From the NCBI GenBank assembly GCA_001940925.1, contig MSGZ01000041.1:1-64000 (forward strand): DNA of 64,000 bases, given 5' to 3'. Positions 37,792 to 45,983 of the stretch are shown here, one piece after another (the stretch's first letter is position 1; the number at the start of each line of letters is the position of its first letter). Position numbers and translations under genes: made by a program. Origin of the DNA: Ruminococcus sp. Phil11. Its GTDB lineage: Bacteria; Bacillota; Clostridia; Oscillospirales; Ruminococcaceae. The notes beneath the pieces are model-generated. The model did not search any database and was not told where the DNA came from. It worked only from the letters and a program-made list of their open reading frames with translations.

Positions 37792-38853
37792 ATGATCTTA
37801 AAAAACCTGCTCTTTGAGGGCAAACTGACCGACATCACGATCGAAAACGGCAGCATCACCGCGATCGCGCCGGCATCGGCGGACACCACCGGTGAGGACT
37901 GCACCGGTCTTTCGGTCATTCCCGGTCTGGTCGATATGCACACGCACGGCTGCGTCGGCAAGGACACCATGGACGGCGAATTTGCCGAAATGAGCGCATT
38001 CCTCGCGGAAAACGGCACGACCGCATGGCTCCCGACGACCATGACGCAGAGCTACGAGGCGATCAAAAAGGTCACCGAGGGCGACCGCAATGTCAAGGGC
38101 GCGCAGATCCTCGGCTTCCACATGGAAGGGCCGTACATCAACGCGAAGAAGAAGGGCGCACAGAACGGCAAGTACATCAAAAATCCCGATCTTGCTGAAT
38201 TTCAGTCGCTCGACGGAATGCGCGTCGTGACGATCGCACCGGAGCTGGAAGGCTCCATGGAGTTCATCAAAGAATGCGGCGCGCTGGTCTGCATCGGTCA
38301 CACCGACGCGGATTACGACACCTGCATCAGGGCGATCGAGGCGGGCGCAAACTGCCTGACGCATACCTTCAACGCGATGCCGGGCATCCACCACCGCGAG
38401 CCGGGGCCGATCCCCGCGGCACTTGCGAAAAACATCTATGTGCAGGCAATCACCGACGGCCTGCATCTGCATCCGGCGATTGTCATGATGCTGTATAAAA
38501 TGTTCGGCACAGAGCGCATGGTCATCATCAGCGACGCAATGCGCGCAACAGGTCTGGGCGACGGCATTTACGAGTTCGGCGGACAGGATATCGAGGTCAA
38601 AAACGGCGTTGCACGGACAATGGACGGCGCAATCGCAGGCTCGACCTCAACGCTCTGGCGGTGCGTCAAGCAGGCGGCAAGCTTCGGCATCCCGTTTGAG
38701 GACGCAGTCAGAATGGCGACCCGCACCCCGGCTGACATGATCGGCGAGCCGAAAAAGGGCCGCATCGAGGTCGGCGCGGACGCAGACCTTGTGCTGCTCG
38801 ACGAAAACCGCGAGATCGTCCGTGTCATGATCGCCGGTTCGTTCTATAAATAA
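37792..38853 (+). CDS. nagA: N-acetylglucosamine-6-phosphate deacetylase
   Basis: 353 residues from the ATG at 37792 (AGAAAGG upstream), a normal length. Metal and substrate motifs: 'PGLVDMHTHG', 'GFHMEGPYIN', 'CIGHTDAD', 'HTFNAM', 'ISDAMRATG'. It deacetylates GlcNAc-6-P in amino-sugar catabolism and cell-wall recycling. The upstream ROK protein may supply the phosphorylated substrate. Confidence 0.95.
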   Translation: MILKNLLFEGKLTDITIENGSITAIAPASADTTGEDCTGLSVIPGLVDMHTHGCVGKDTMDGEFAEMSAFLAENGTTAWLPTTMTQSYEAIKKVTEGDRNVKGAQILGFHMEGPYINAKKKGAQNGKYIKNPDLAEFQSLDGMRVVTIAPELEGSMEFIKECGALVCIGHTDADYDTCIRAIEAGANCLTHTFNAMPGIHHREPGPIPAALAKNIYVQAITDGLHLHPAIVMMLYKMFGTERMVIISDAMRATGLGDGIYEFGGQDIEVKNGVARTMDGAIAGSTSTLWRCVKQAASFGIPFEDAVRMATRTPADMIGEPKKGRIEVGADADLVLLDENREIVRVMIAGSFYK

Positions 38854-38867
38854 GGTATCTGCAAATA

Positions 38868-38945
38868 AGGTGTCTCCGACGGATTCAGAATGGGGCGCTG
38901 CCCCAAACCCCGCTTAAGGGACCTGTCCCTTAAGAATCCCGCTTT
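38868..38945 (-). repeat. Short modular palindromic repeat, copy 3 (inverted)
   Basis: On the minus strand: GGGATTC, hairpin CTTAAGGGAC/GTCCCTTAAG, GGGGTTTG, GGGGCAGCGCCCC, GAATCCGTCGGAG. The hairpin arms differ from copy 1 by matching changes on both sides. Confidence 0.7.
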
Positions 38946-39012
38946 CAGGCATAATATGGAAAAACACTTGCATTTTCGGAAGTGGATATAACTTCATAGA
39001 TATTTCCTGTCT

Positions 39013-39105
39013 CATATCGGGAGTCCAGAGGGATCGTATCCCTCTGGCAGGGGCTTGGGGACGGAGTCCCCATTACGGATGCATCGCAGATACCGCTAAA
39101 TACGA
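39013..39105 (+). repeat. Short modular palindromic repeat, copy 4
   Basis: GGGAGTCC, hairpin CCAGAGGGAT/ATCCCTCTGG, GGGGCTTG, GGGGACGGAGTCCCC, GGATGCATCGC. It sits directly in front of ddl, within about 20 nt of its ribosome site. Confidence 0.75.
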
Positions 39106-39121
39106 AAAGAGGTAATTTTTC

Positions 39122-40180
39122 ATGCAGACAGTTCTGGTACTGTTTGGAGGCGTCTCTCCGGAGCACGCTGTATCGCTTGTTTCCGCAGAGGCCGTTCTGC
39201 GCAATCTGAACAAGGAAAACCGCAGAATCCTGCCGGTCGGCATCACGCTTGCGGGCAAATGGATGCTGTTCGGCGGTGACAATTATGCCGATATTGCGGC
39301 AGACAAATGGGAAGACAACCCCGCAAACCGCACGGCGTTTCTTTCGCCGGAGCGCGGTGCGGGTCTTTGTATTTTTCAGGAGAACGGCATCGAGACCGTA
39401 CCGGTCGATGTGATCTTCCCCGTCCTGCACGGCGAAAACGGCGAGGACGGCTCAATTCAGGGACTGTTCCAGCTTTCCGGCATCCCGTATGTCGGCTGCC
39501 ATGTCTGCGCGGCGGCGGCGTCTATGGACAAATCTGTCACCAAGCTGATTGCAGCAACGACCGGCGTCCGGCAGGCAAACTGGCTGACGCTCCGCCGTGC
39601 CGATTTCAGGGAAAATGCAGCCGCGATGTGTGCACAGATTATGGAGAATATTGCGTTCCCGGTCTTTATCAAGCCGTGCAGCACCGGCTCGTCTGTCGGC
39701 GTTTCCAAGGTCAAGACTGAGGCTGACCTGCTCCCCGCGCTCGAAACCGCGTTCAAATTCGACAGCAAAATCCTCGCGGAGGAGTTCATCAACGGCCGTG
39801 AGATCGAAGTTGCGGTGCTCGGCAACGAATCGCCGAAGGCTGCAACAGCCGGCGAAATTGACGCAGGTGCGGAGTTTTATGATTATGAGACCAAATATGT
39901 GACCTCGACCTCGCAGGCATTCATTCCGGCGCGCATCAGCGAGGAGCTGAACGCACAGGTGCGCGAATGGGCAGTCAGGATTTTCACCGCACTCGGCTGC
40001 GCGGGACTGTCCCGCGTGGATTTCTTTGTCACGCGCGATACGAATGAGATCGTATTCAACGAGATCAACACTTTGCCCGGTTTTACGCCGATTTCGATGT
40101 ATCCGAAGATGTGGGCGGCGGACGGTATCCCGTTTGCGGAGCTGCTCGACCGTGTCATTGAACTGGCAGCGGAGGCATAA
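39122..40180 (+). CDS. ddl: D-alanine--D-alanine ligase
   Basis: 352 residues, ATP-grasp. The N-terminal 'LFGGVSPEHAVSL' carries the conserved Glu, 'KPCSTGSSVGVSKV' forms the ATP lid, and 'ETKYVTSTSQAF' keeps the Tyr typical of D-Ala-D-Ala specificity rather than the D-Ala-D-Lac (VanA) type. 'NEINTLPGFTPISMYPKMW' is the C-terminal catalytic segment. It makes the dipeptide used by MurF, encoded by the next gene, whose ATG follows 1 nt after the stop. Confidence 0.96.
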   Translation: MQTVLVLFGGVSPEHAVSLVSAEAVLRNLNKENRRILPVGITLAGKWMLFGGDNYADIAADKWEDNPANRTAFLSPERGAGLCIFQENGIETVPVDVIFPVLHGENGEDGSIQGLFQLSGIPYVGCHVCAAAASMDKSVTKLIAATTGVRQANWLTLRRADFRENAAAMCAQIMENIAFPVFIKPCSTGSSVGVSKVKTEADLLPALETAFKFDSKILAEEFINGREIEVAVLGNESPKAATAGEIDAGAEFYDYETKYVTSTSQAFIPARISEELNAQVREWAVRIFTALGCAGLSRVDFFVTRDTNEIVFNEINTLPGFTPISMYPKMWAADGIPFAELLDRVIELAAEA

Positions 40181-40181
40181 C

Positions 40182-41603
40182 ATGGGACTGCTCAGCGAAC
40201 AGCCGGATATCCGGATGCAGGCCGCAGAGATTGCGAAAGTGCTTGACTCAGAGTTGGAAAACTGCGCAGATGCTTCATTTTTTGTGACCGGCTTCAGCAC
40301 GGATACCCGCACGATCACAGCGGGCAATTGCTTTATCGCGCTGAAAGGCGAAAATTTCAACGGGAATCTTTATGCGAAGCGGGCTGCTGAAAAGGGCGCA
40401 GTTCTGTGCATTTTATCGGAAGAGCCGGCCGCGGGCCCGACCGTTCCGTACATCATCGTGCCGGATACGGTCAAGGCCTACGGCGCAATTGCACAGTATA
40501 TCATGCGGCAGCGGAAGGCAAAGGGTCTCCGCGTAATCGGCATCACGGGCAGCAGCGGAAAAACCACGGTCAAGGATATGACCGCGCATGTCCTTGCTGC
40601 AAAATACAGCACATTCGCAACATCCGGCAACCACAATAACCATATCGGCGTTCCGTATACGATTCTGCATATGCCGGAACAGACCGAAGCTGCCGTGATT
40701 GAAATGGGCATGAATCATGCCGGCGAGATCGACTATTTGACGCATATTGCGGTGCCGGATCACGCCGTCATTACGAACATCGGTACTGCACATATCGGAA
40801 ATCTCGGCTCACAGGAAAACATCCTGAAAGCAAAGCTCGAGATCCTGAACGGCATGGACGGCGGCTGCCTGATCGTTCCGGCGGACGACCCGCTGCTGCG
40901 CGCACAGTCAGAAGCTCTGGCGGATCGCGTGACCCTGTGCTATAGCTCCCGCTGCGGTGATGCCAAAGCGGAGCTGACCGCCGACAGCATCGCCGAAAGT
41001 GCTGATGATACGAAGTTTACGGTTCATTATCAAGGCGAATCCGCTTCCGTCATCCTGCCGATGACCGGCCTGCACAATGTCACGGACGCGCTGCTTGCGA
41101 TCCACGCGGGACTGGTCTGCGGCATGACGCTTTCCGAGGCTGCGGACGCGCTTGCGGACTTCGTACCCGGCGCAATGCGCTCGGAGCGCGTGCAGATCGG
41201 CAGCAGTCTTGTCATCCGCGATTTCTACAACGCGAACCCGGAGGCAATGGCCGCCGCACTGAACGGAATGCAGACGATCGCCGGAAATTCTAAGAAAATT
41301 GCGGTGCTCGGCAATATGAATGAGCTCGGTGATTTTGCCGCTGACCGTCACAGGGAGCTCGGCGCACTTTGCAGAGAGCTGACGGATGCCGCATTTTTTT
41401 GCGGTGACAATTATAAGGATTTTGCGCAGGGCTACGGCACTGCGGATACCGCATTTGCGGAGCAGTCCGGGCTGATCGCCGCGCTGACGGAATTTGCAGC
41501 CGCACAGGGCGATGCGCCGTGCTGCTATCTGATCAAGGGCTCCCGCGGGCTGCACATGGAGCGTGCCGACGAGGCACTCGAAACGATGCTGCGCGGCGAG
41601 TGA
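40182..41603 (+). CDS. murF: UDP-N-acetylmuramoyl-tripeptide--D-alanyl-D-alanine ligase
   Basis: 473 residues from the ATG at 40182. Mur ligase signatures: 'GITGSSGKTTVKDM' P-loop, 'GNHNNHIGVPYT', 'EMGMNHAGEI' and 'RDFYNANPEAMAAAL'. It adds D-Ala-D-Ala to the muramyl tripeptide in the cytoplasm. The adjacent ddl makes its substrate. Confidence 0.97.
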   Translation: MGLLSEQPDIRMQAAEIAKVLDSELENCADASFFVTGFSTDTRTITAGNCFIALKGENFNGNLYAKRAAEKGAVLCILSEEPAAGPTVPYIIVPDTVKAYGAIAQYIMRQRKAKGLRVIGITGSSGKTTVKDMTAHVLAAKYSTFATSGNHNNHIGVPYTILHMPEQTEAAVIEMGMNHAGEIDYLTHIAVPDHAVITNIGTAHIGNLGSQENILKAKLEILNGMDGGCLIVPADDPLLRAQSEALADRVTLCYSSRCGDAKAELTADSIAESADDTKFTVHYQGESASVILPMTGLHNVTDALLAIHAGLVCGMTLSEAADALADFVPGAMRSERVQIGSSLVIRDFYNANPEAMAAALNGMQTIAGNSKKIAVLGNMNELGDFAADRHRELGALCRELTDAAFFCGDNYKDFAQGYGTADTAFAEQSGLIAALTEFAAAQGDAPCCYLIKGSRGLHMERADEALETMLRGE

Positions 41604-41627
41604 TCCGCCTGAAAAAAGGAAGTCAAC

Positions 41628-42263
41628 ATGAAACTGGAATACGAAATCGCGGCACTGGAAGCGGTGCTGTTTGCCGCCGGCGAGCCCATGGAAACCGACC
41701 GTCTCGCGGAAGCACTCGGTCTTGAGCCGGACGCCGTCAGGGACATGGCGGCCACGCTTTCGGCGCATCTTGCGGAGACCGGCAACGCCCTGCAGCTGCT
41801 CACGCTCGGCGACAGCTTCCAGCTGACGACCCGCGCCGAATTTGCGGAGCAGATCCGTGCCGCACTCGAGGTCAAGCGCAACACGCCGCTCTCGAACGCG
41901 GCCATGGAGACGCTGACGATCATCGCCTACAACCAGCCCGTGACGAAGGGCTTTGTCGAGCGCGTGCGCGGCGTGGACAGCGGCTCCGTCGTCAATACGC
42001 TGGTCGAGCGCGGCCTGCTTGAAGAAGCCGGACGCATCGAAGTGCCCGGCCGTCCCGTCACCTATCGCACGACCGCGCATTTTCTGCGGACGTTCGGCCT
42101 CAATTCGCTGGCCGAGCTGCCGCCGCTCCCGACGAGCGGGGAGCCCGACCTGTTCGAGGTGCAGACCGGCGAGGAGGACATGCTCCCGGAGGACGCAGAA
42201 GAGCTCGCGCCGGAGCTGGATAACCTTGAAACGATCGAATCCGCGGAGGACGCAGAAGCGTGA
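41628..42263 (+). CDS. scpB: Segregation and condensation protein B
   Basis: 211 residues with the two winged-helix domains of ScpB ('AALEAVLFAAGEPM', 'LEVKRNTPLSNAAMETLTII', 'YNQPVTKGFVERVRGVDS') and an acidic tail. It forms the kleisin complex with ScpA and SMC. ScpA, usually adjacent, is not in the window. AAGGAAG precedes the ATG. Confidence 0.95.
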   Translation: MKLEYEIAALEAVLFAAGEPMETDRLAEALGLEPDAVRDMAATLSAHLAETGNALQLLTLGDSFQLTTRAEFAEQIRAALEVKRNTPLSNAAMETLTIIAYNQPVTKGFVERVRGVDSGSVVNTLVERGLLEEAGRIEVPGRPVTYRTTAHFLRTFGLNSLAELPPLPTSGEPDLFEVQTGEEDMLPEDAEELAPELDNLETIESAEDAEA

Positions 42264-42295
42264 CTCCGCAAGATCATCTTATACAATATCATCAT

Positions 42296-42584
42296 AGGTG
42301 GTTGTAAAAGTAAAATGCGTGCATCCATATCAAAAGTTTTGGTCAAGCTTTTTTAAAAGCTTGCGGAGTCCAGAGGCAGAGCCTCTGGTCGCTCGTCGCA
42401 ACGAGCGAAACTCCCCAGCGTTCAAGCGCTCGAAGGGTTTGGGAGCAGGCAAGAGCGGCTCCCATTCTCAAATAGCATCCGCGAAGCGGATACATCTTTT
42501 CAATCAAAAAGGTGGAGAAAAGCAACACAAAAAACGGCTGAAAAAGTAAGCAAACAGATGCTTGCGTAAGAATTACAATCGCCT
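42296..42584 (+). mobile_element. MITE-like repeat element, copy B, with target duplication
   Basis: Homologous along its length to the element at 11917-12201 but in opposite orientation. Left end AGGTGGTTGTAA, right end TTACAATCGCCT. The 14-bp sequence ACAATATCATCATA occurs immediately on both sides (42283-42296 and 42585-42598), as expected of a target-site duplication. No open frame of note is inside. It separates scpB from deoB and its right flank supplies sequence just before the deoB ribosome site. Confidence 0.85.
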
Positions 42585-42613
42585 ACAATATCATCATAAA
42601 AGGAGGCTTCATC

Positions 42614-43780
42614 ATGGCAAAGCGTGTCTTTCTGATCGTGCTCGACAGCTGCGGCTGCGGCGAGCTGCCGGACGCTGACAAATTCGGCGACACCGGCTCG
42701 CATACGATCCGTTCCTGTGTAGATTCCGGGAAGCTGTATGTTCCGAATCTGACGAAAATGGGTCTGTTCAATATCGACGGCATCGGCTGCGGAACGCCTG
42801 CGGACGCACCGACCGCAGCATACGGCAAATGCACCGAACGCTCCGCCGGCAAGGATACCTCGACCGGCCACTGGGAGATCGCCGGACTGATCTCGACGAT
42901 CCCGATGAAGACCTATCCGAACGGATTTCCGCAGGAGGTGCTGGATCTTCTGCGCAAAGCGACCGGCCGGGACATCCTCTGCAATCTGCCGTATTCCGGT
43001 ACAGAAGTCATCAAGGATTACGGGCAGGAGCATCTCAAGACCGGCGCACTGATCGTCTATACGTCCGCTGACAGCGTGCTGCAGATTGCCGCGCATGAGG
43101 ACGTCATCCCCGTGCCGGAGCTGTACAAAATCTGCGAGCAGGCGCGTGAGATCATGCAGGGTGAGTATGCGGTCGGACGCATCATCGCAAGGCCGTTTAT
43201 CGGCGAATATCCGAACTTTACGCGCACCGCGAACCGGCACGATTACTCCGTATCGCCGTTTGCGCCGACCATGCTTGACCGCATCATCGAATCAGGCAAG
43301 AAAGTTATATCGGTCGGCAAGATCCGCGATATTTTCAACGGACAGGGCATCTCCGAGGGCTATCGCACCGTCTCCAATGACGACGGCATGGGCAAGACGC
43401 TCCGGCTGACCGCGCAGGATTTCGAGGGGCTCTGCTTCGTCAATCTGGTCGAATTTGACAGTGCCTACGGCCACCGCCGCGACATTGCGGGCTATACGCG
43501 GGCACTGAACACGTTTGACGCGCAGCTTGGCGCATTGCTGCCGCAGCTCGCAGATGACGACCTGCTGATTCTGACGGCCGACCACGGCTGCGACCCGGCC
43601 GCGCACGGCACCGATCACACGCGGGAATATATCCCGGTGTTGGTGTGGGGCAAGGGTGTCAAGCCGGTTGATCTCGGCATCCGGACAGGCTTCTCGGATA
43701 TCGGGCAGACCGTCTGCGAGGCACTGGGCGTCCCGGCGGAAAGCTTGGCAGGTACGAGCTTTTATCGTGACATGATCTGA
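42614..43780 (+). CDS. deoB: Phosphopentomutase
   Basis: 388 residues of the alkaline-phosphatase-like DeoB family: 'VLDSCGCGELPDADKFGD', 'GKDTSTGHWE' with the phospho-Thr, 'TADHGCDP' and 'HTREYIPVLVWG' metal ligands. It interconverts (deoxy)ribose-1-P and -5-P in nucleoside catabolism. AAAGGAGG precedes the ATG. Confidence 0.97.
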   Translation: MAKRVFLIVLDSCGCGELPDADKFGDTGSHTIRSCVDSGKLYVPNLTKMGLFNIDGIGCGTPADAPTAAYGKCTERSAGKDTSTGHWEIAGLISTIPMKTYPNGFPQEVLDLLRKATGRDILCNLPYSGTEVIKDYGQEHLKTGALIVYTSADSVLQIAAHEDVIPVPELYKICEQAREIMQGEYAVGRIIARPFIGEYPNFTRTANRHDYSVSPFAPTMLDRIIESGKKVISVGKIRDIFNGQGISEGYRTVSNDDGMGKTLRLTAQDFEGLCFVNLVEFDSAYGHRRDIAGYTRALNTFDAQLGALLPQLADDDLLILTADHGCDPAAHGTDHTREYIPVLVWGKGVKPVDLGIRTGFSDIGQTVCEALGVPAESLAGTSFYRDMI

Positions 43781-43811
43781 TATTTGCATATTCCGTGTAT
43801 TTCAGGACGGG

Positions 43812-43903
43812 ATTCCAAATGGCTACGGCTTTCAGACGTATGTCCCTTTGGCGAGGTTTGGAGCGGAGCTCCATTCTGAATCCGTCGAAGAAACATCTAT
43901 TAT
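43812..43903 (+). repeat. Short modular palindromic repeat, copy 5
   Basis: GGGATTCC, a long hairpin whose loop sequence (GGCTTTCAGACGTATGTCCC) matches copy 2 closely, GAGGTTTGGAG, GGAGCGGAGCTCC, GAATCCGTCGAAG. It ends about 10 nt before the rimM start. Confidence 0.75.
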
Positions 43904-43913
43904 TGAGGTTCCT

Positions 43914-44420
43914 ATGAAAAAACAGTTTCTTGAGATCGGCAAGATCGTCAATATTCACGGGCTGGGCGGCGTCGTGAAGATCATGCCGTGGTGTGACAGC
44001 GCGGAGTTCCTCTGCGAATTTGAAACGCTTTACCGCGGCAAACAGCACATCCCCATGGAGATCGAGCGCGCATCCGTCCAGAAGAACATGGCACTCGTGA
44101 AATTCAAGGGCGTCGATACGCCGGAGGCCGCAAACGCGCTGCGCAACACCGTCCTTTATATGGACAGAAATGACGTCGAGCTGGATGACGACACCTTTTT
44201 TATTCAGGATCTGCAGGGAATGCAGGTCGCCGATGCGGATTCCGGGCAGGTCTACGGCACGCTCAAAGATGTGCTGCAGACCGGCGCAAACGATGTCTAT
44301 GAGGTCGAAGCACCGGACGGCCGCTTGCTGCTCGTGCCGGTGATCCCGCAGGTCGTTGTCAGCATTGACTTCGAGAGCGACCGCATTCTGATCCGTCCGC
44401 TGGAGGGGCTGTTTGACTGA
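43914..44420 (+). CDS. rimM: Ribosome maturation factor RimM
   Basis: 168 residues from the ATG at 43914. 'LEIGKIVNIHGLGGVVKI' is the RimM N-terminal barrel opening and 'NDVYEVEAPDGRLLLVPVI' the PRC-barrel region. It assists 30S head assembly with S19. The stop overlaps the trmD ATG (TGATG). Confidence 0.95.
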   Translation: MKKQFLEIGKIVNIHGLGGVVKIMPWCDSAEFLCEFETLYRGKQHIPMEIERASVQKNMALVKFKGVDTPEAANALRNTVLYMDRNDVELDDDTFFIQDLQGMQVADADSGQVYGTLKDVLQTGANDVYEVEAPDGRLLLVPVIPQVVVSIDFESDRILIRPLEGLFD

Positions 44421-45115
44421 TGCTGATCGAGATCGCAACGCTGTTTCCGGAAATGTGTGAGGCTGTGCTCTCCGCGAGCATCTTAGGCAGAGCGCGCGCA
44501 AAGGGCGCGATCACCGTCCGCTGTCACCAGATCCGCGACTATACCACAGATAAGCACAACCGCGTGGACGATTCGCCGTTCGGCGGCGGCGTGGGCATGG
44601 TGATGCAGGCGCAGCCGGTCTTTGACTGCTGGAACGCCGTGCGGGAACAGACCGACCTGCCGATGCACACGGTCTATCTTTCCCCGAAGGGAAAAACGCT
44701 GACGCAGCAGCGCGTCCGCGAGCTGGCGGAGATGCCGCGGCTGTTTCTGCTCTGCGGCCATTATGAGGGCATTGACCAGCGCGTGCTGGACCGTATCGTC
44801 GATGAGGAGATCTCGATCGGCGATTATGTTGTGACCGGCGGCGAGCTGCCCGCACTCGTGCTGACGGACGCCGTCGCGCGCATGTGCGAGAACGTGCTCC
44901 CCTCTCCGGATGCCTACACCGAGGAGAGCCATTTCAGCGGCCTGCTGGAATACCCGCAGTATACCAGACCGGAGACATGGGAGGGAGAAACCGTCCCGGC
45001 GGTGCTGTTGAGCGGACATCACAAAAATATTGCCGCATGGCGCGCAGAACAAAGTCAGGCGATCACCAAAGAACGCCGTCCGGACCTCTGGGAAAAGTGG
45101 AACGCATCGAAATAA
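44420..45115 (+). CDS. trmD: tRNA (guanine-N1)-methyltransferase
   Basis: 231 residues of the SPOUT family: 'LFPEMCEAVLSASI', 'DDSPFGGGVGMVM', 'LLCGHYEGIDQRV' and 'SIGDYVVTGGELPAL' form the knotted AdoMet site. It methylates G37 of tRNAs. The pairing with rimM is the standard arrangement. Confidence 0.97.
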   Translation: MLIEIATLFPEMCEAVLSASILGRARAKGAITVRCHQIRDYTTDKHNRVDDSPFGGGVGMVMQAQPVFDCWNAVREQTDLPMHTVYLSPKGKTLTQQRVRELAEMPRLFLLCGHYEGIDQRVLDRIVDEEISIGDYVVTGGELPALVLTDAVARMCENVLPSPDAYTEESHFSGLLEYPQYTRPETWEGETVPAVLLSGHHKNIAAWRAEQSQAITKERRPDLWEKWNASK

Positions 45116-45299
45116 GCATATCTGTTGTGACATTCAACAAAATGTTTTGTTGAAAACTAGCCACATGAACAAAGCTTTTCAACACAGTTTCAACAATTCC
45201 TTTTCGTGAATATGCCCAAACCAAGAGCTTCACGCTGATTATGAATGTAGCATAGGGGAGAAATTTGCCCCTCTGTACTGTTTTTGTGTAGAAAAGAGA

Positions 45300-45328
45300 T
45301 TGACGAAACGGAAAAAAAACAGTATAAT
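45300..45328 (+). promoter_or_regulatory. Promoter of the HPr gene
   Basis: TTGACG (45300-45305), 17-nt spacer, perfect TATAAT (45323-45328). The resulting leader is about 255 nt. The upstream 45116-45299 stretch shows nothing else clear. Confidence 0.85.
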
Positions 45329-45421
45329 GAGAGCGTGGTTCCGTAAGAATCGGAAGCTGCCGGGATTTGAAACGAATGTTCGGCGCTATACGGTGGGTAT
45401 ATTTTGGAAGGGGTTTACAAA

Positions 45422-45478
45422 ATGTATTTGCATGGCTGGTCAGGCAGAATCGTGCACGCAGCCGTAGCGCGCTCTTAA
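45422..45478 (+). CDS. Putative 18-residue leader peptide upstream of HPr
   Basis: ATG at 45422 with GGAAGGGG about 9 nt upstream, reading MYLHGWSGRIVHAAVARS and stopping with TAA. It lies in the middle of the long ptsH leader. It could be a regulatory leader or upstream peptide, or chance. Length alone gives little support; the good ribosome site is the main evidence. Confidence 0.35.
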   Translation: MYLHGWSGRIVHAAVARS

Positions 45479-45592
45479 ATTGCAGCTTGCGTCCTTTGCG
45501 AATTTGATTCCGCGTATTGCGGCGCAGGAGGACGGAACACATATCCGATTGTCCGCAATTTGGGTTACGAAATCTTAAAGGAGAGAAAGTTT

Positions 45593-45865
45593 ATGTGTAT
45601 CAAAGATGTCATGGTTCAGAATCAGGTAGGTCTGCACGCTCGTCCGGCAACATTCTTCATCCAGAAGGCAAATGAGTTCCGCTCTGCAATCTGGATCGAG
45701 AAGGAAGAGCGCCGCGTGAACGCGAAGTCCCTGCTGGGTATCCTTTCGCTGGGTATCGTGGGCGGCACAGCAATCCGCATTATCGCAGACGGCACCGATG
45801 AAGAGCAGGCTGTCGCGTCTCTGGTTGAGCTGGTTGACAGCGGTTTCAGCGACGAGAGCCGCTGA
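45593..45865 (+). CDS. ptsH: Phosphocarrier protein HPr
   Basis: 90 residues from the ATG at 45593 (AAAGGAG upstream). His15 in 'GLHARPA' is the PEP-dependent phosphorylation site and Ser46 in 'NAKSLLGIL' the HPr-kinase site, so it can act both in PTS transport and in carbon catabolite control. No ptsI is adjacent. It has its own promoter, a long leader and its own terminator. Confidence 0.95.
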   Translation: MCIKDVMVQNQVGLHARPATFFIQKANEFRSAIWIEKEERRVNAKSLLGILSLGIVGGTAIRIIADGTDEEQAVASLVELVDSGFSDESR

Positions 45866-45953
45866 TCGCATCTGATATAAAGTGCAGCCCTGTTCAGGGC
45901 TCTGCGTACAGGGCAGCGCACCTGACAAAGCTGCTTGAGAACTGAAAGAGAAA

Positions 45954-45983
45954 GGGCGTTTCACGCGAAACGCCCTCTTTTTT
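45954..45983. terminator. Terminator between ptsH and spoIVB
   Basis: 9-bp perfect stem GGGCGTTTC/GAAACGCCC (45954-45975), then a T-run on the plus strand. It abuts the spoIVB stop and may work in both directions. Confidence 0.9.

Noticed and set aside
40026..40181. Longer murF start upstream at 40026
   Set aside because: It would lie inside ddl; the ATG at 40182 begins the MurF family sequence.
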